From assembly GCA_045615765.1 (NCBI GenBank), contig JAZLFM010000020.1:57646-121645 (forward strand): DNA of 64,000 nt. The letters are read 5' to 3'. Both the position numbers and the translations under genes were made by a program. Under the pieces are notes generated by a model. That model was given only the letters and a program-made list of their open reading frames with translations, was not told where the DNA came from and ran no database searches. The DNA is from UBA1715 sp045615765 (GTDB taxonomy: Bacteria > Bacteroidota > Bacteroidia > Bacteroidales > UBA1715). Of this stretch, positions 7,475-15,944 are shown in pieces (within the stretch, counting starts at the first letter, position 1; each line of letters starts with the position of its first letter).

Positions 7475-10400
7475 TTATTTTACTACAACCTTATAACTCT
7501 TATTGCCGACAATCACAATATAAACACCTGCGTTTTTTACAGGAATACCGACATTGGCAATTCCTTCGAACACTTTCTTTCCTGTTGCTTCGCAAACTAT
7601 GACTTTTTGATTGTCTGATCCTTCAACCATAATCTCCATACCGTTAGAATAAACCTTATAGTCTTTTTCCATAAGGTCAGAAACATCCGTTCTATTTTCC
7701 GCTTCCGCAATATTGGAAATAGTCATAACAAACGGACCGCCTTCGGCTTTCATTTGAGGATCGTTTACGTCAACAATGTTTGGCAACTCAACAGCAACAT
7801 AATACGACAATGTTCCTTCTACTGGTTTCAAATCGGTATATGTCCAAGCTTGCGAAGTAACCTTTGTAATTTCTTCTACACCTGTGGTAGTGACACGATA
7901 TACAGAATAAGTATCGAACTCAAAACCTTCATATCCATCCCAAATAAGGTTTATTGCCGAGCCCAACGAAACTCCTTTAGTCAAATGTATTGTTTTATGA
8001 TACTCGCTTAAAGGTGACTCCTGACCACACAAATCGGTTGCCGAAATCTTATATTTGTAAGCTTGCTGCATATTATTTGTATTTTCATCTACAAATATGC
8101 TTGTCTCTGTGTAGGGAATCATTGCTACAGGCTTATAATCATTAGATTTTTCTGTTTCACGATAGATTGTGTAATAATAAATCGCTTCGGTTTGTTCTTT
8201 TTGCCACACAACAAGATTTGCTGCCTCGACTTCCTGACTTACCGATACCATTGCAATTTCAGGTTGTTGCTTAAATGTCTCTGCTATAATTTCTTTCTCG
8301 TAGTTAGTAGTACAACCATACACATCACTTACACTAAAACTATATGTTTTAGGCATCAAATTACTGCGATGCAATTCTGTTTTTCCGTCCATCCAGGCAT
8401 ACGTATATGGTTCCGTGCCACCAGAAATAGAAAGTTCTATTTCACCTATATTCTGACCACAAATAGCATTCGTTACCTTGGCCGCAATGATTGGCATATT
8501 GTCCTCGTTCTTTACCAACTCTATCTTCTTCTCGGATACACAGCCAGCATTATCCGTTACAGTAAAGATATATTCACCGCTTGCCAAACCGTTACGGCTT
8601 CGTTCCGTTGTCTCGCTATCGGCCCATTTGTACGTATATGGTGCAGTTCCGCCTGAAACAGAAAGATTTATGCTACCATTTTTTGTTTCACAAATTGGAT
8701 TTACCACCGTTGGATAAATCTGTGCCTTGTACGATTGGTCACTTTCCAAATTGATTGTAATCTCATCGAAACGACCTATGGCATCGGTTACTTTTAACGT
8801 ATAAATGCCACTTTGCAAACCAGAACGGCTTACCTCAGCTGGGCCTCCATCACTCCATTCATAAGAATAAGGTTCAACACCGGAAGAAACCGATACAGTT
8901 ATTGAACCGTTGTACGCATCGCATACCGGCATTCTGGTATTTGTTACGGTTATGATAGGCTTGTCGCCGAAAATAGCCGTAAATACCGTATCTCGGTCTA
9001 TCACCACCGTGCGGGGATTTTCTGTATTTCCATCGCTCCATGCGACAAATTGCGAAATCGATATTGGCGTAGCTACGAGGTTTAACTTTCCATCTGCCGC
9101 ACACAAGGAACCTTCGTATGAAACAGTACCCAGAGCTTTGTTGGATGATAGTAATTCTACTTTATAATTAGTCTCTACCAAATTATATATATTCCAGTTT
9201 TCATCAGCAAGATAAGCAGCTAAGTAACCGCATGGAACATAGACCACAGCTGCTGTACAAAGCGATCCTGTTCCTTCAGGAGGAGTTTGACTTTTTATTA
9301 TACAAGATTGTATGTTACAAGCAAAAAAAGCCTCAAGAGCAATTGACTCAACACTTTCAGGCAAAGTCACATTTGTCAAATTCATGCAGCCATCAAATGT
9401 TCTAAAAGGAATTTGTTCTATTCCTTCTGGAATATCTACTGAAGTTAAATTCATACAACCCATAAAAACAGATTGACCTAAATCAGTAATATTTTTAGGA
9501 AGATTTATGGTTGTTAAATTGCTACAATAACCAAACGCTTCTGTACCAAATGATGTAACACTTTCCGGCAAAGTCACATTTGTCAACTTCACACAATAAT
9601 AAAATGCAGCTTCGCCAATAGAAGTTAAACCATCGGAAAGTTTTAGTGATGTTAAACTATTACAATACGCAAACGAATAAGGACCAATTTCAGTCACACT
9701 TGTTGGCAACACTACATTTGTCAAACTTGAGCATTCTTTGAATGCGCCAGTAGGAATTTGTTCTATTCCTTCTGGAATATCTACTGAAGTTAAATTCATA
9801 CAATCTACAAAAACATATTGACCTAAATCAGTAATATTTTTAGGAAGATTTATGGTTGTTAAATTGTGACAAGATTTAAATGCAGCTTCGCCAATAGAAG
9901 TTAAACCATCGGAAAGTTTTAGTGATGTTAAACTATTACAATACGCAAACGAATAAGGGCCAATCTCAGTCACACTTGTTGGCAACACTACATTTGTCAG
10001 ACTTGAGCAGTATAGGAATGCGCCAGTAGGAATTTTTTCTATTCCATCCGGAATAGTTATAGATGTCAAACTCGAGCATTCCTCAAACGAACGTTCACCT
10101 ATTTCCTTAACGTTTTCCGGAATTTCAACATTCGCTAATTTTGAGCAGCCAGAGAATAGCGCATATGAAATTTCTTCTATACCCTTTGGGATATTTATTG
10201 TTGTTAAACTCGAACATCCCGCAAACGCCAAATCACCTATTTCCTTAACGTTTTCCGGAATTTCAACAGACGCTAATTTTGAGCAGCCATAGAATACCTC
10301 ATTTGAAATTTCTTCTATACCCTTTGGAATATTTATTGCTGTTAAACTTGAACACCCACGAAATGCGGCGTTATCTATAACAGTAACTGTTTCCGGAATA

Positions 10401-11035
10401 GAAATAGATGTCAACGAGGAACAACCATTAAAAGCTTCTATCGGTATTACCGTAAGCGCATTCGGAAGATTTATAGAAGTCAATGACGAACAACCAGAAA
10501 AAGCATAATGGCCTATAGATGTAACACTTTCCGGAATCACTATTGATGTTAACTTTGAACATCCTTGAAATGCAACGTTACCGATGCTAAGTACACTTTC
10601 TGGAAGGACTATAGATGTCAGACTCGAACACTCTGTAAATGTGTATTGCTCTATAGCCTTTACGCCATTTGGAATATTTATTGAAGCTAACTTTGTACAA
10701 AAATAAAATGCTTCTTCATATATTTCTATAACACTTTCTGGAATTTGCACCGAGGTCAATTTGGAGCATCCTTGAAACGCGCCATAATAAATACATTTCA
10801 CAATATATGTTACTCCTTCATATTCTACACTTTCAGGTATCACTAAATCTCCTGAAGGATATCTATTATACCCACTTCCCCACGGACTACCAGTTTCACA
10901 AACAACAGCAACTGTATTTTCATTCAAAATCTGGTAATACAACGTCTGTCCGCTTTCACAAACAGCAGAGAAATCGTACGCCAACGATTGTAACGAAATA
11001 ATGGATAACACCAATAACAAATAGATTCTTTTCAT
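7475..11035 (-). CDS. BspA-like leucine-rich-repeat surface protein with SprB-type repeats and T9SS tail
   Basis: 1186 residues from the ATG at 11035 (MKRIYLLLVLSIISLQSLA, a signal peptide); an ATG 21 bp upstream is less likely because the signal peptide would be extended by polar residues. Residues about 70-600 are about two dozen 23-residue LRR_5 units of the type LTSIxIPESVTSIGxxAFxGCSS. Then come a beta domain (ISQFVAWSDGNTENPRTVVI), three SprB-type repeats (SGVEPYSYEWSDGG, GGTAPYTYKWAD, GGTEPYTYAWMDG), FN3-like domains and a sorting domain ending NKSYKVVVK. The family includes surface adhesins such as BspA of Tannerella; ligand binding here is not known. It lies 33 bp after the TIR gene, probably in the same transcript. 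Confidence 0.9.
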   Translation of the reverse strand: MKRIYLLLVLSIISLQSLAYDFSAVCESGQTLYYQILNENTVAVVCETGSPWGSGYNRYPSGDLVIPESVEYEGVTYIVKCIYYGAFQGCSKLTSVQIPESVIEIYEEAFYFCTKLASINIPNGVKAIEQYTFTECSSLTSIVLPESVLSIGNVAFQGCSKLTSIVIPESVTSIGHYAFSGCSSLTSINLPNALTVIPIEAFNGCSSLTSISIPETVTVIDNAAFRGCSSLTAINIPKGIEEISNEVFYGCSKLASVEIPENVKEIGDLAFAGCSSLTTINIPKGIEEISYALFSGCSKLANVEIPENVKEIGERSFEECSSLTSITIPDGIEKIPTGAFLYCSSLTNVVLPTSVTEIGPYSFAYCNSLTSLKLSDGLTSIGEAAFKSCHNLTTINLPKNITDLGQYVFVDCMNLTSVDIPEGIEQIPTGAFKECSSLTNVVLPTSVTEIGPYSFAYCNSLTSLKLSDGLTSIGEAAFYYCVKLTNVTLPESVTSFGTEAFGYCSNLTTINLPKNITDLGQSVFMGCMNLTSVDIPEGIEQIPFRTFDGCMNLTNVTLPESVESIALEAFFACNIQSCIIKSQTPPEGTGSLCTAAVVYVPCGYLAAYLADENWNIYNLVETNYKVELLSSNKALGTVSYEGSLCAADGKLNLVATPISISQFVAWSDGNTENPRTVVIDRDTVFTAIFGDKPIITVTNTRMPVCDAYNGSITVSVSSGVEPYSYEWSDGGPAEVSRSGLQSGIYTLKVTDAIGRFDEITINLESDQSYKAQIYPTVVNPICETKNGSINLSVSGGTAPYTYKWADSETTERSRNGLASGEYIFTVTDNAGCVSEKKIELVKNEDNMPIIAAKVTNAICGQNIGEIELSISGGTEPYTYAWMDGKTELHRSNLMPKTYSFSVSDVYGCTTNYEKEIIAETFKQQPEIAMVSVSQEVEAANLVVWQKEQTEAIYYYTIYRETEKSNDYKPVAMIPYTETSIFVDENTNNMQQAYKYKISATDLCGQESPLSEYHKTIHLTKGVSLGSAINLIWDGYEGFEFDTYSVYRVTTTGVEEITKVTSQAWTYTDLKPVEGTLSYYVAVELPNIVDVNDPQMKAEGGPFVMTISNIAEAENRTDVSDLMEKDYKVYSNGMEIMVEGSDNQKVIVCEATGKKVFEGIANVGIPVKNAGVYIVIVGNKSYKVVVK
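9604..10036 (-). repeat. Recent internal duplication of LRR units
   Basis: The stretch beginning TGCAGCTTCGCCAATAGAAG at 9604 recurs at 9880 and stays nearly identical for about 150 bp; the offset of 276 bp is exactly four 69-bp LRR units. A second near-identical stretch (ATTTGTTCTATTCCTTCTGG) starts at 9411 and 9756, an offset of 345 bp or five units. These are in-frame copy-number changes by recombination within the repeat region. Confidence 0.85.
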
Positions 11036-11068
11036 AGTTTGACTTTTCTGCTGCAAAAATATATGTTT

Positions 11069-12196
11069 TTATTTTCGTAACAAATAATACAAGTACTTGC
11101 TTGGCGATTCATCTTCACGACCACCAGTTATATATCCTTCTTTTTGGAGAACTATATTTTTCTCCAAACTTTGGTTTTCCAATGGAATTGCAATATAAAA
11201 TTTCCCATCTGAATTTGTTGTTGTCTTACATGTTTCGCACGTAACACTCACATCAGCCAATGGGTTACCAGACTCATCTACAACAACGCCAGCATATATC
11301 GCAAATGTGCTATCGCGCTGCAATTGTATTTCTACAGTCTTTCTCCAAAAGAATGGTAATGATAATTTGGTTTCTATTGTATTGTAATAATACGCAGAAA
11401 AGGACATTGGCACAGATTGTCCTCTACAATAGCCAGGCAATGAATTTAATTGTACTATGGTATCAGAACTGTGCAACATATAGTCTATACCATCTACCCT
11501 AAGAACCATTTGTTCAGGCATAGGCAAAGAATGTTTGGGTTCAGAGATTTTTACAGCCATTTGCACTGGCACCACAAAGAATGCCGCCAATACAAATGCA
11601 ACTACTATTGCCATAGCGATTTTAGATAGTTTACTTCTACGTTCGCGCTCGTATCTATTCCATAGTCGATCAAATTCTACACCTAAAATACGAGAAACTA
11701 TGCGCACCATAGACTTTTGTTTGCCTACTTCTTGCACATTTACGCCCAACAATTCTTGCTCAGGATTTTCTTTAAACAATGTACGAAGTGAACGTGGGAA
11801 ACAAGCATTTTCACCATCGCTAGTAGGATCACCTGCAACTATAAACGGAATGATATTTTGTAAACGATCATGGTCAATAAAATATTGAACCTCACTACTT
11901 ACCCATTCTGATTTTGCAGAATGTGGGGAACAGATTACGATTAAATATTTAGAAACAGACAAATGTTTCACTAATTCGGCATTTAAAACACCGGCACTCA
12001 AATCATCTTTATCACGAAAAATTGGTCGCAAATACTTCGAATCAATGAATTCATTTTCAATTCCCTTGGGTAACTTAAAATTCTCAAGATTTTTCCGCAC
12101 CCAATCTGCCCATTTTACATCGTGATGGTTGTAGCTAATAAATGCGTATCTTTTATACTCTTCCATTGCTTTTTGTTTCCCTACTTCAACAGCCAT
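11069..12196 (-). CDS. Membrane-anchored TIR-domain protein with C-terminal CarboxypepD_reg-like domain
   Basis: 375 residues. The TIR domain (about 14-180) starts YAFISYNHHDVKWADWVRKN and has RPIFRDKDDLSAG and LIVICSPHSAKSEWVSSEV. Glu102, in the W-x-x-x-E spacing typical of the catalytic Glu of TIR NADases, is present. A basic stretch (RYERERRSKLSK) precedes one membrane segment (about 192-213), and a periplasmic part ends in a beta-sandwich (GVVVDESGNPLADVSVTC, about 302-375) like the regulatory domain of carboxypeptidase D. The predicted layout is a cytoplasmic TIR with a periplasmic sensor. An alternative start at 12166 (MEEYKRYAF) is equally plausible. It follows the TPR gene by 38 bp, and that protein has the same type of beta-sandwich. 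NADase activity is inferred only. Confidence 0.85.
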   Translation of the reverse strand: MAVEVGKQKAMEEYKRYAFISYNHHDVKWADWVRKNLENFKLPKGIENEFIDSKYLRPIFRDKDDLSAGVLNAELVKHLSVSKYLIVICSPHSAKSEWVSSEVQYFIDHDRLQNIIPFIVAGDPTSDGENACFPRSLRTLFKENPEQELLGVNVQEVGKQKSMVRIVSRILGVEFDRLWNRYERERRSKLSKIAMAIVVAFVLAAFFVVPVQMAVKISEPKHSLPMPEQMVLRVDGIDYMLHSSDTIVQLNSLPGYCRGQSVPMSFSAYYYNTIETKLSLPFFWRKTVEIQLQRDSTFAIYAGVVVDESGNPLADVSVTCETCKTTTNSDGKFYIAIPLENQSLEKNIVLQKEGYITGGREDESPSKYLYYLLRK

Positions 12197-12234
12197 ATTT
12201 CCATTGCAAAATTTGATTGTATTCTTCGATTAAA

Positions 12235-14139
12235 CTACTGTATTTTTTTCATCCATTCTGACTGATTTGTTTGTATAAAATCAGGATCTATTTCCAATAT
12301 CTTCTCAAAAATCAACTTTGCAGCTCCATAATCATTCTTCATCACAAGAATATCCCCTTTACTATCATAATAATTTGTATATGACGGTGTTAGTGCTATC
12401 GCTTTATCAACCATCTGAATAGCCTTATCAAATTTTTCCAAATGAGCGTAAGCATACGACAGGGAATTATATGTTTCGGCTACATAAAAGACATACACAT
12501 TTGGATTTTTCTCATAGAGCGGTTTAAATATATGTAATGCATTCGTATAGGCACGTTCCGCATCGGTATATCGATTAAATGCATTATAAAATCGAGCTAA
12601 ATTATATCGAAGAATACCCAAATCAAAGCCATAGGCATTAGGATTTTTTTCATAGAGTTTTTCGTAATCTGTAGCAGACAATGTCCAATATTTTTCTACT
12701 TCTTCATATTTTGCCAAATCGAAACACAATGCGCCTAGATTATTTCGAGTTACAGCCAAATATCGTTGATATGAGTTAGGATTCGTTTCACACAAAAGTG
12801 TATAAGTATCAACAGCTTGGAGATAATATTTTTCGGCATCTATCATTCTCTTTTGTTTCATATACAAAATGCCCAAATTATTTTGTACACCAGCCAAATT
12901 CGGAAGGTTTTCCTTATTGCCGTTGTTTACAGATTCTTGCCATTTATTGTATGCACGCAAATAATATGTTTCCGCATCATCCATTCGTTGTTGAGAATAA
13001 TAAAGAATGCCTAAATTATTTTCTGCCTTGGCTAAGTCCGAAAAATAATTTCTGTCACTTTCAAGTAGTTTCTCATATATTTCAATAGACTTACGCAAAT
13101 ACGTTTCACTCTCGTCGTATTGTTTCATCAAGCGACACAAATCACCCAAACAAGTATAAACAGAAGCTAATTTTTCTTTTCCATAGCCATTGACACAAAT
13201 AGAGTAAAACCGATATGCATCGGAAAAATCATTCTGACCGTGGGCAAATTCTGCATACCGTTTTACGACATCGAGATTACTGGTATCGGCTAAAGCAATT
13301 TCGCGCAAAATTGAACCTATTTTCTTATAATTCTCATAACCTCCAATCAACTGATAAGAAGAAATTTGTCTTTCAATGGCCGACAAAATATTCTGCATAG
13401 ATTCCTGCTTTTGAGCATCAACCTCTTCTAATCTTTTTCGAGCTTCGTTTATTTCGTGCCTATCGGAAGCTTCTTGTTTAAATTTCTCTACATATTGTTT
13501 ACTTTCATAGGCTTTTATAGCTTCATCAATCTTACCTTCCTGAAGCATTTCTATGATTTTCTGCTCCGCTGACGACAATTCACTCATATCAATACGAGCA
13601 AACATATCCACATAATTTTCGAGATTTTTAAGTTGCGAATAATAGTTGTCTTCTAAGCGAAGAAGTTGTCTCTTATACTCTTCTTCCTTTAATTTTCCTT
13701 CCTGTAACTGAAGCGCCAATTTTTCCTGATCATTTTTATATTGACGAGCATAACTCGCCGAAGAAATGCGCTGATAGTTCTCTGTTAAAGCTTTAAATTT
13801 ATCTACACGACACAAAACAATCTGGAAAGGTCTCTTTTCACGCGAAATATACCACTGTTCCAACGCTTGCTTGTTAAAAATCTCATATCCTGACTTTTGT
13901 ATTTGCCTATAGACAACCTTGTCTCCAGGTTTTAATGTATTAAATGTCAATGTAAAATTACCATTTGCATCGGAAACGGTAGAACCTGCGTCACGAATAA
14001 CAATCTCCACACCAGGTAATGGTATTTTTTCATTTTTCTCGTTGTATTCAACTGTTTGCCCCAATTGAACTGTTTGAGCAACCATCACATGAGCCATCAA
14101 CAACAAAATACAATATGGAAATAGAACTTTTCGTATCAT
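12235..14139 (-). CDS. Exported TPR protein with N-terminal CarboxypepD_reg-like domain
   Basis: 634 residues. Signal peptide MIRKVLFPYCILLLMAHVMVAQ; a CarboxypepD_reg-like beta-sandwich (about 25-110; GVEIVIRDAGSTVSDANGNF); a long charged, probably coiled-coil region (about 120-260); then TPR units from about 290 to the end, for example ADTSNLDVVKRYAEFAHGQN, YLRKSIEIYEKLLES and NNLGILYYSQQRMDDAETYY. It is predicted to act in the periplasm as a protein-interaction platform. Its start overlaps the stop of the RyR gene by 4 bp (ATGA), and the TIR gene follows. Paired CarboxypepD_reg-like domains in this protein and the TIR protein suggest that they meet in the periplasm (inference). Confidence 0.85.
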   Translation of the reverse strand: MIRKVLFPYCILLLMAHVMVAQTVQLGQTVEYNEKNEKIPLPGVEIVIRDAGSTVSDANGNFTLTFNTLKPGDKVVYRQIQKSGYEIFNKQALEQWYISREKRPFQIVLCRVDKFKALTENYQRISSASYARQYKNDQEKLALQLQEGKLKEEEYKRQLLRLEDNYYSQLKNLENYVDMFARIDMSELSSAEQKIIEMLQEGKIDEAIKAYESKQYVEKFKQEASDRHEINEARKRLEEVDAQKQESMQNILSAIERQISSYQLIGGYENYKKIGSILREIALADTSNLDVVKRYAEFAHGQNDFSDAYRFYSICVNGYGKEKLASVYTCLGDLCRLMKQYDESETYLRKSIEIYEKLLESDRNYFSDLAKAENNLGILYYSQQRMDDAETYYLRAYNKWQESVNNGNKENLPNLAGVQNNLGILYMKQKRMIDAEKYYLQAVDTYTLLCETNPNSYQRYLAVTRNNLGALCFDLAKYEEVEKYWTLSATDYEKLYEKNPNAYGFDLGILRYNLARFYNAFNRYTDAERAYTNALHIFKPLYEKNPNVYVFYVAETYNSLSYAYAHLEKFDKAIQMVDKAIALTPSYTNYYDSKGDILVMKNDYGAAKLIFEKILEIDPDFIQTNQSEWMKKIQ

Positions 14140-15401
14140 TTTTCAAGCAAATGTGATTCTATTGCAATACGTACAATATTGCGTATCATTAATGTATCAT
14201 ACGATTGTATTTCGTCGGTCAATTCTTCTAACGAACGAATATCGTAATGCGCATTCCGTTCATCTTTGAATTTCTTTTTATTTGAAAAGTGCTGATCAAC
14301 TTCCTGCTTTTCTTCGTCATTAACAGGTCGATAGCCTTGCAACAATCTTTCTGTAACCCATCTATTGTGCTCTACTTTACCTAATTGTACTAGATTTTCA
14401 TTTAAGATTGTATTCGCTTCCCCTGATAAGATATTTGAATAGTTAATACCCACAGAGCGAAATTTAGTCTTTATATGCAAGGCATTGTACAAACTTGATT
14501 TTTTATCTGAAACAGCTGCCAATTGCCATTTTTCCTCTAGTTTTTCTGCCGGGAATTCCAATTTGCCATTACCATTGCTATACACATAATTCAGCATACG
14601 ACCAGCTTGAATAAACTTTTCACCATCATAATCATAGCTGTCGTCAGTCATACCAAAAGGTATAATGCTATTATATAGTGTTGAAGACTTTACTAATTCT
14701 TGCAACCATTCTGAATTTCGTTGAAAGACGTATATAGGTACCTGTCTTTCCAATAAACTTTGAGGCAAAGACAAAATAATTTGCTGATTGTTTGATTCAT
14801 CAAAACAAAAAGCCATTGTAAACAATGAATTCTGCTCGTCTGACCATGTTTGAAGAGTAGATTGTATTAGGGAAGATTGAACATCAGCGTGAACAAAATG
14901 CCACTCAATATCCATAAAATCATCTTGTGGAACATATTTTTCTATCTCCACAAATTTATTGTCCACAACTTTCGACAAAGTATAATGAGAACAATCTAAC
15001 ACATATCGATACTTTGTTTTAATCTTGAACAAATATTCCTCGGCACAACTATCAATAAAAGTGATTCTAGTTTTCTGTTTTTCAAAATTTGGGTAATGGG
15101 CTATAAGCGCTGCAATTTTTGCCATTGCACGACCCATTTCCGTCATACCCACAATAACAAAATGTACGAAATTGCTGGATTGTTCACTTATTCCATCTCT
15201 ATCAAGCGGTTGGAACACATACGAACCATATTTATTATCAACTAAAACTCGTCGTGCTATCTGTTCCTTTTCAACAAATGGTATAAATTCCGCATGCTTT
15301 TCTATAGCATTGGAATCCATACTGTTAGACGAATTTTCGTTTTTATGATACATTTCGCATGTTAATCTTTTGTAAAGAGATAGATTTTCTCTATTACTCA
15401 A
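14136..15401 (-). CDS. Rossmann (TrkA-N-like) plus RyR-domain protein
   Basis: 421 residues, no signal peptide or membrane segment, so cytoplasmic. Residues about 78-120 (HFVIVGMTEMGRAMAKIAAL ... ITFID) are a Rossmann-type nucleotide-binding start with GxxxxG and a following acidic strand end. The C-terminal 90 residues (LGKVEHNRWVTERLLQGYRP ... IRSLEELTDEIQSYDTLMIR) match the pattern of prokaryotic RyR domains (E-H-x-R-W-x-x-E-R-L-L-x-G-[WY], then an S-L-E-E-L and Y-D motif). RyR domains in bacteria have been proposed to act as ligand sensors in conflict or signalling systems. It is the first gene of the RyR-TPR-TIR run and overlaps the next gene by 4 bp. The ligand is unknown. Confidence 0.8.
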   Translation of the reverse strand: MSNRENLSLYKRLTCEMYHKNENSSNSMDSNAIEKHAEFIPFVEKEQIARRVLVDNKYGSYVFQPLDRDGISEQSSNFVHFVIVGMTEMGRAMAKIAALIAHYPNFEKQKTRITFIDSCAEEYLFKIKTKYRYVLDCSHYTLSKVVDNKFVEIEKYVPQDDFMDIEWHFVHADVQSSLIQSTLQTWSDEQNSLFTMAFCFDESNNQQIILSLPQSLLERQVPIYVFQRNSEWLQELVKSSTLYNSIIPFGMTDDSYDYDGEKFIQAGRMLNYVYSNGNGKLEFPAEKLEEKWQLAAVSDKKSSLYNALHIKTKFRSVGINYSNILSGEANTILNENLVQLGKVEHNRWVTERLLQGYRPVNDEEKQEVDQHFSNKKKFKDERNAHYDIRSLEELTDEIQSYDTLMIRNIVRIAIESHLLEK

Positions 15402-15489
15402 TCTCTTTTCTCAAAAGATTAATTTGCAACATAAAATTTATTTTTACGATACTGAAAATAACAATAAGCATATAGAAAAACATCCTTGT

Positions 15490-15942
15490 TCATATAGAAA
15501 AAAGTAGTACTCCCCATTTCTGCCACAATAACAACAGGATTGCAAACCGCAACGCCCTTCCTGCCAACATCCAACAAGCTGATTTAGGGAAAGAGATTTT
15601 ATAAAACCCTAAAGCTATAGCAAACACATCGCCTACTATCGGCAGCCATGTAACAAAAGCGAGCAAAGCGCCCCACTTTGCAACTACATGCTGTTGGCTT
15701 TCCAATTTCTCACGACTGACTTTTGCCCACTTTTCTATCTTATCCATATTTCCCAACCAACCGATATAATAAGAAGTAAGGCCACCAAGCCAATTACCAA
15801 TTGTTGCTAATAGGAAACAAGCCATTACATGTAATTTTACAGCAATACAACCAACAAATAGCGCATCGGCACTAAATGGTACAACTGTAGAGGCAAGGAA
15901 CGAACCTACAAACAAACCAATATAGCCAGCCTCCTGTAACAT
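15490..15942 (-). CDS. YqaA-family (VTT/DedA-like) inner-membrane protein
   Basis: 150 residues, almost entirely hydrophobic, with four to five membrane segments. It carries the DedA/VTT-like signatures FVGSFLASTVVPFSADALFV, GNWLGGLTSYYIGWLG and, near the end, FVTWLPIVGDVFAIALGFY. The short length matches the YqaA branch. Members are thought to act in lipid scrambling or membrane homeostasis, but no specific substrate can be assigned. The start lies 2 bp after the recQ stop, so the two are cotranscribed. The 88 bp to the RyR gene contain no clear terminator, so the operon could continue. Confidence 0.85.
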   Translation of the reverse strand: MLQEAGYIGLFVGSFLASTVVPFSADALFVGCIAVKLHVMACFLLATIGNWLGGLTSYYIGWLGNMDKIEKWAKVSREKLESQQHVVAKWGALLAFVTWLPIVGDVFAIALGFYKISFPKSACWMLAGRALRFAILLLLWQKWGVLLFSI

Positions 15943-15944
15943 AA

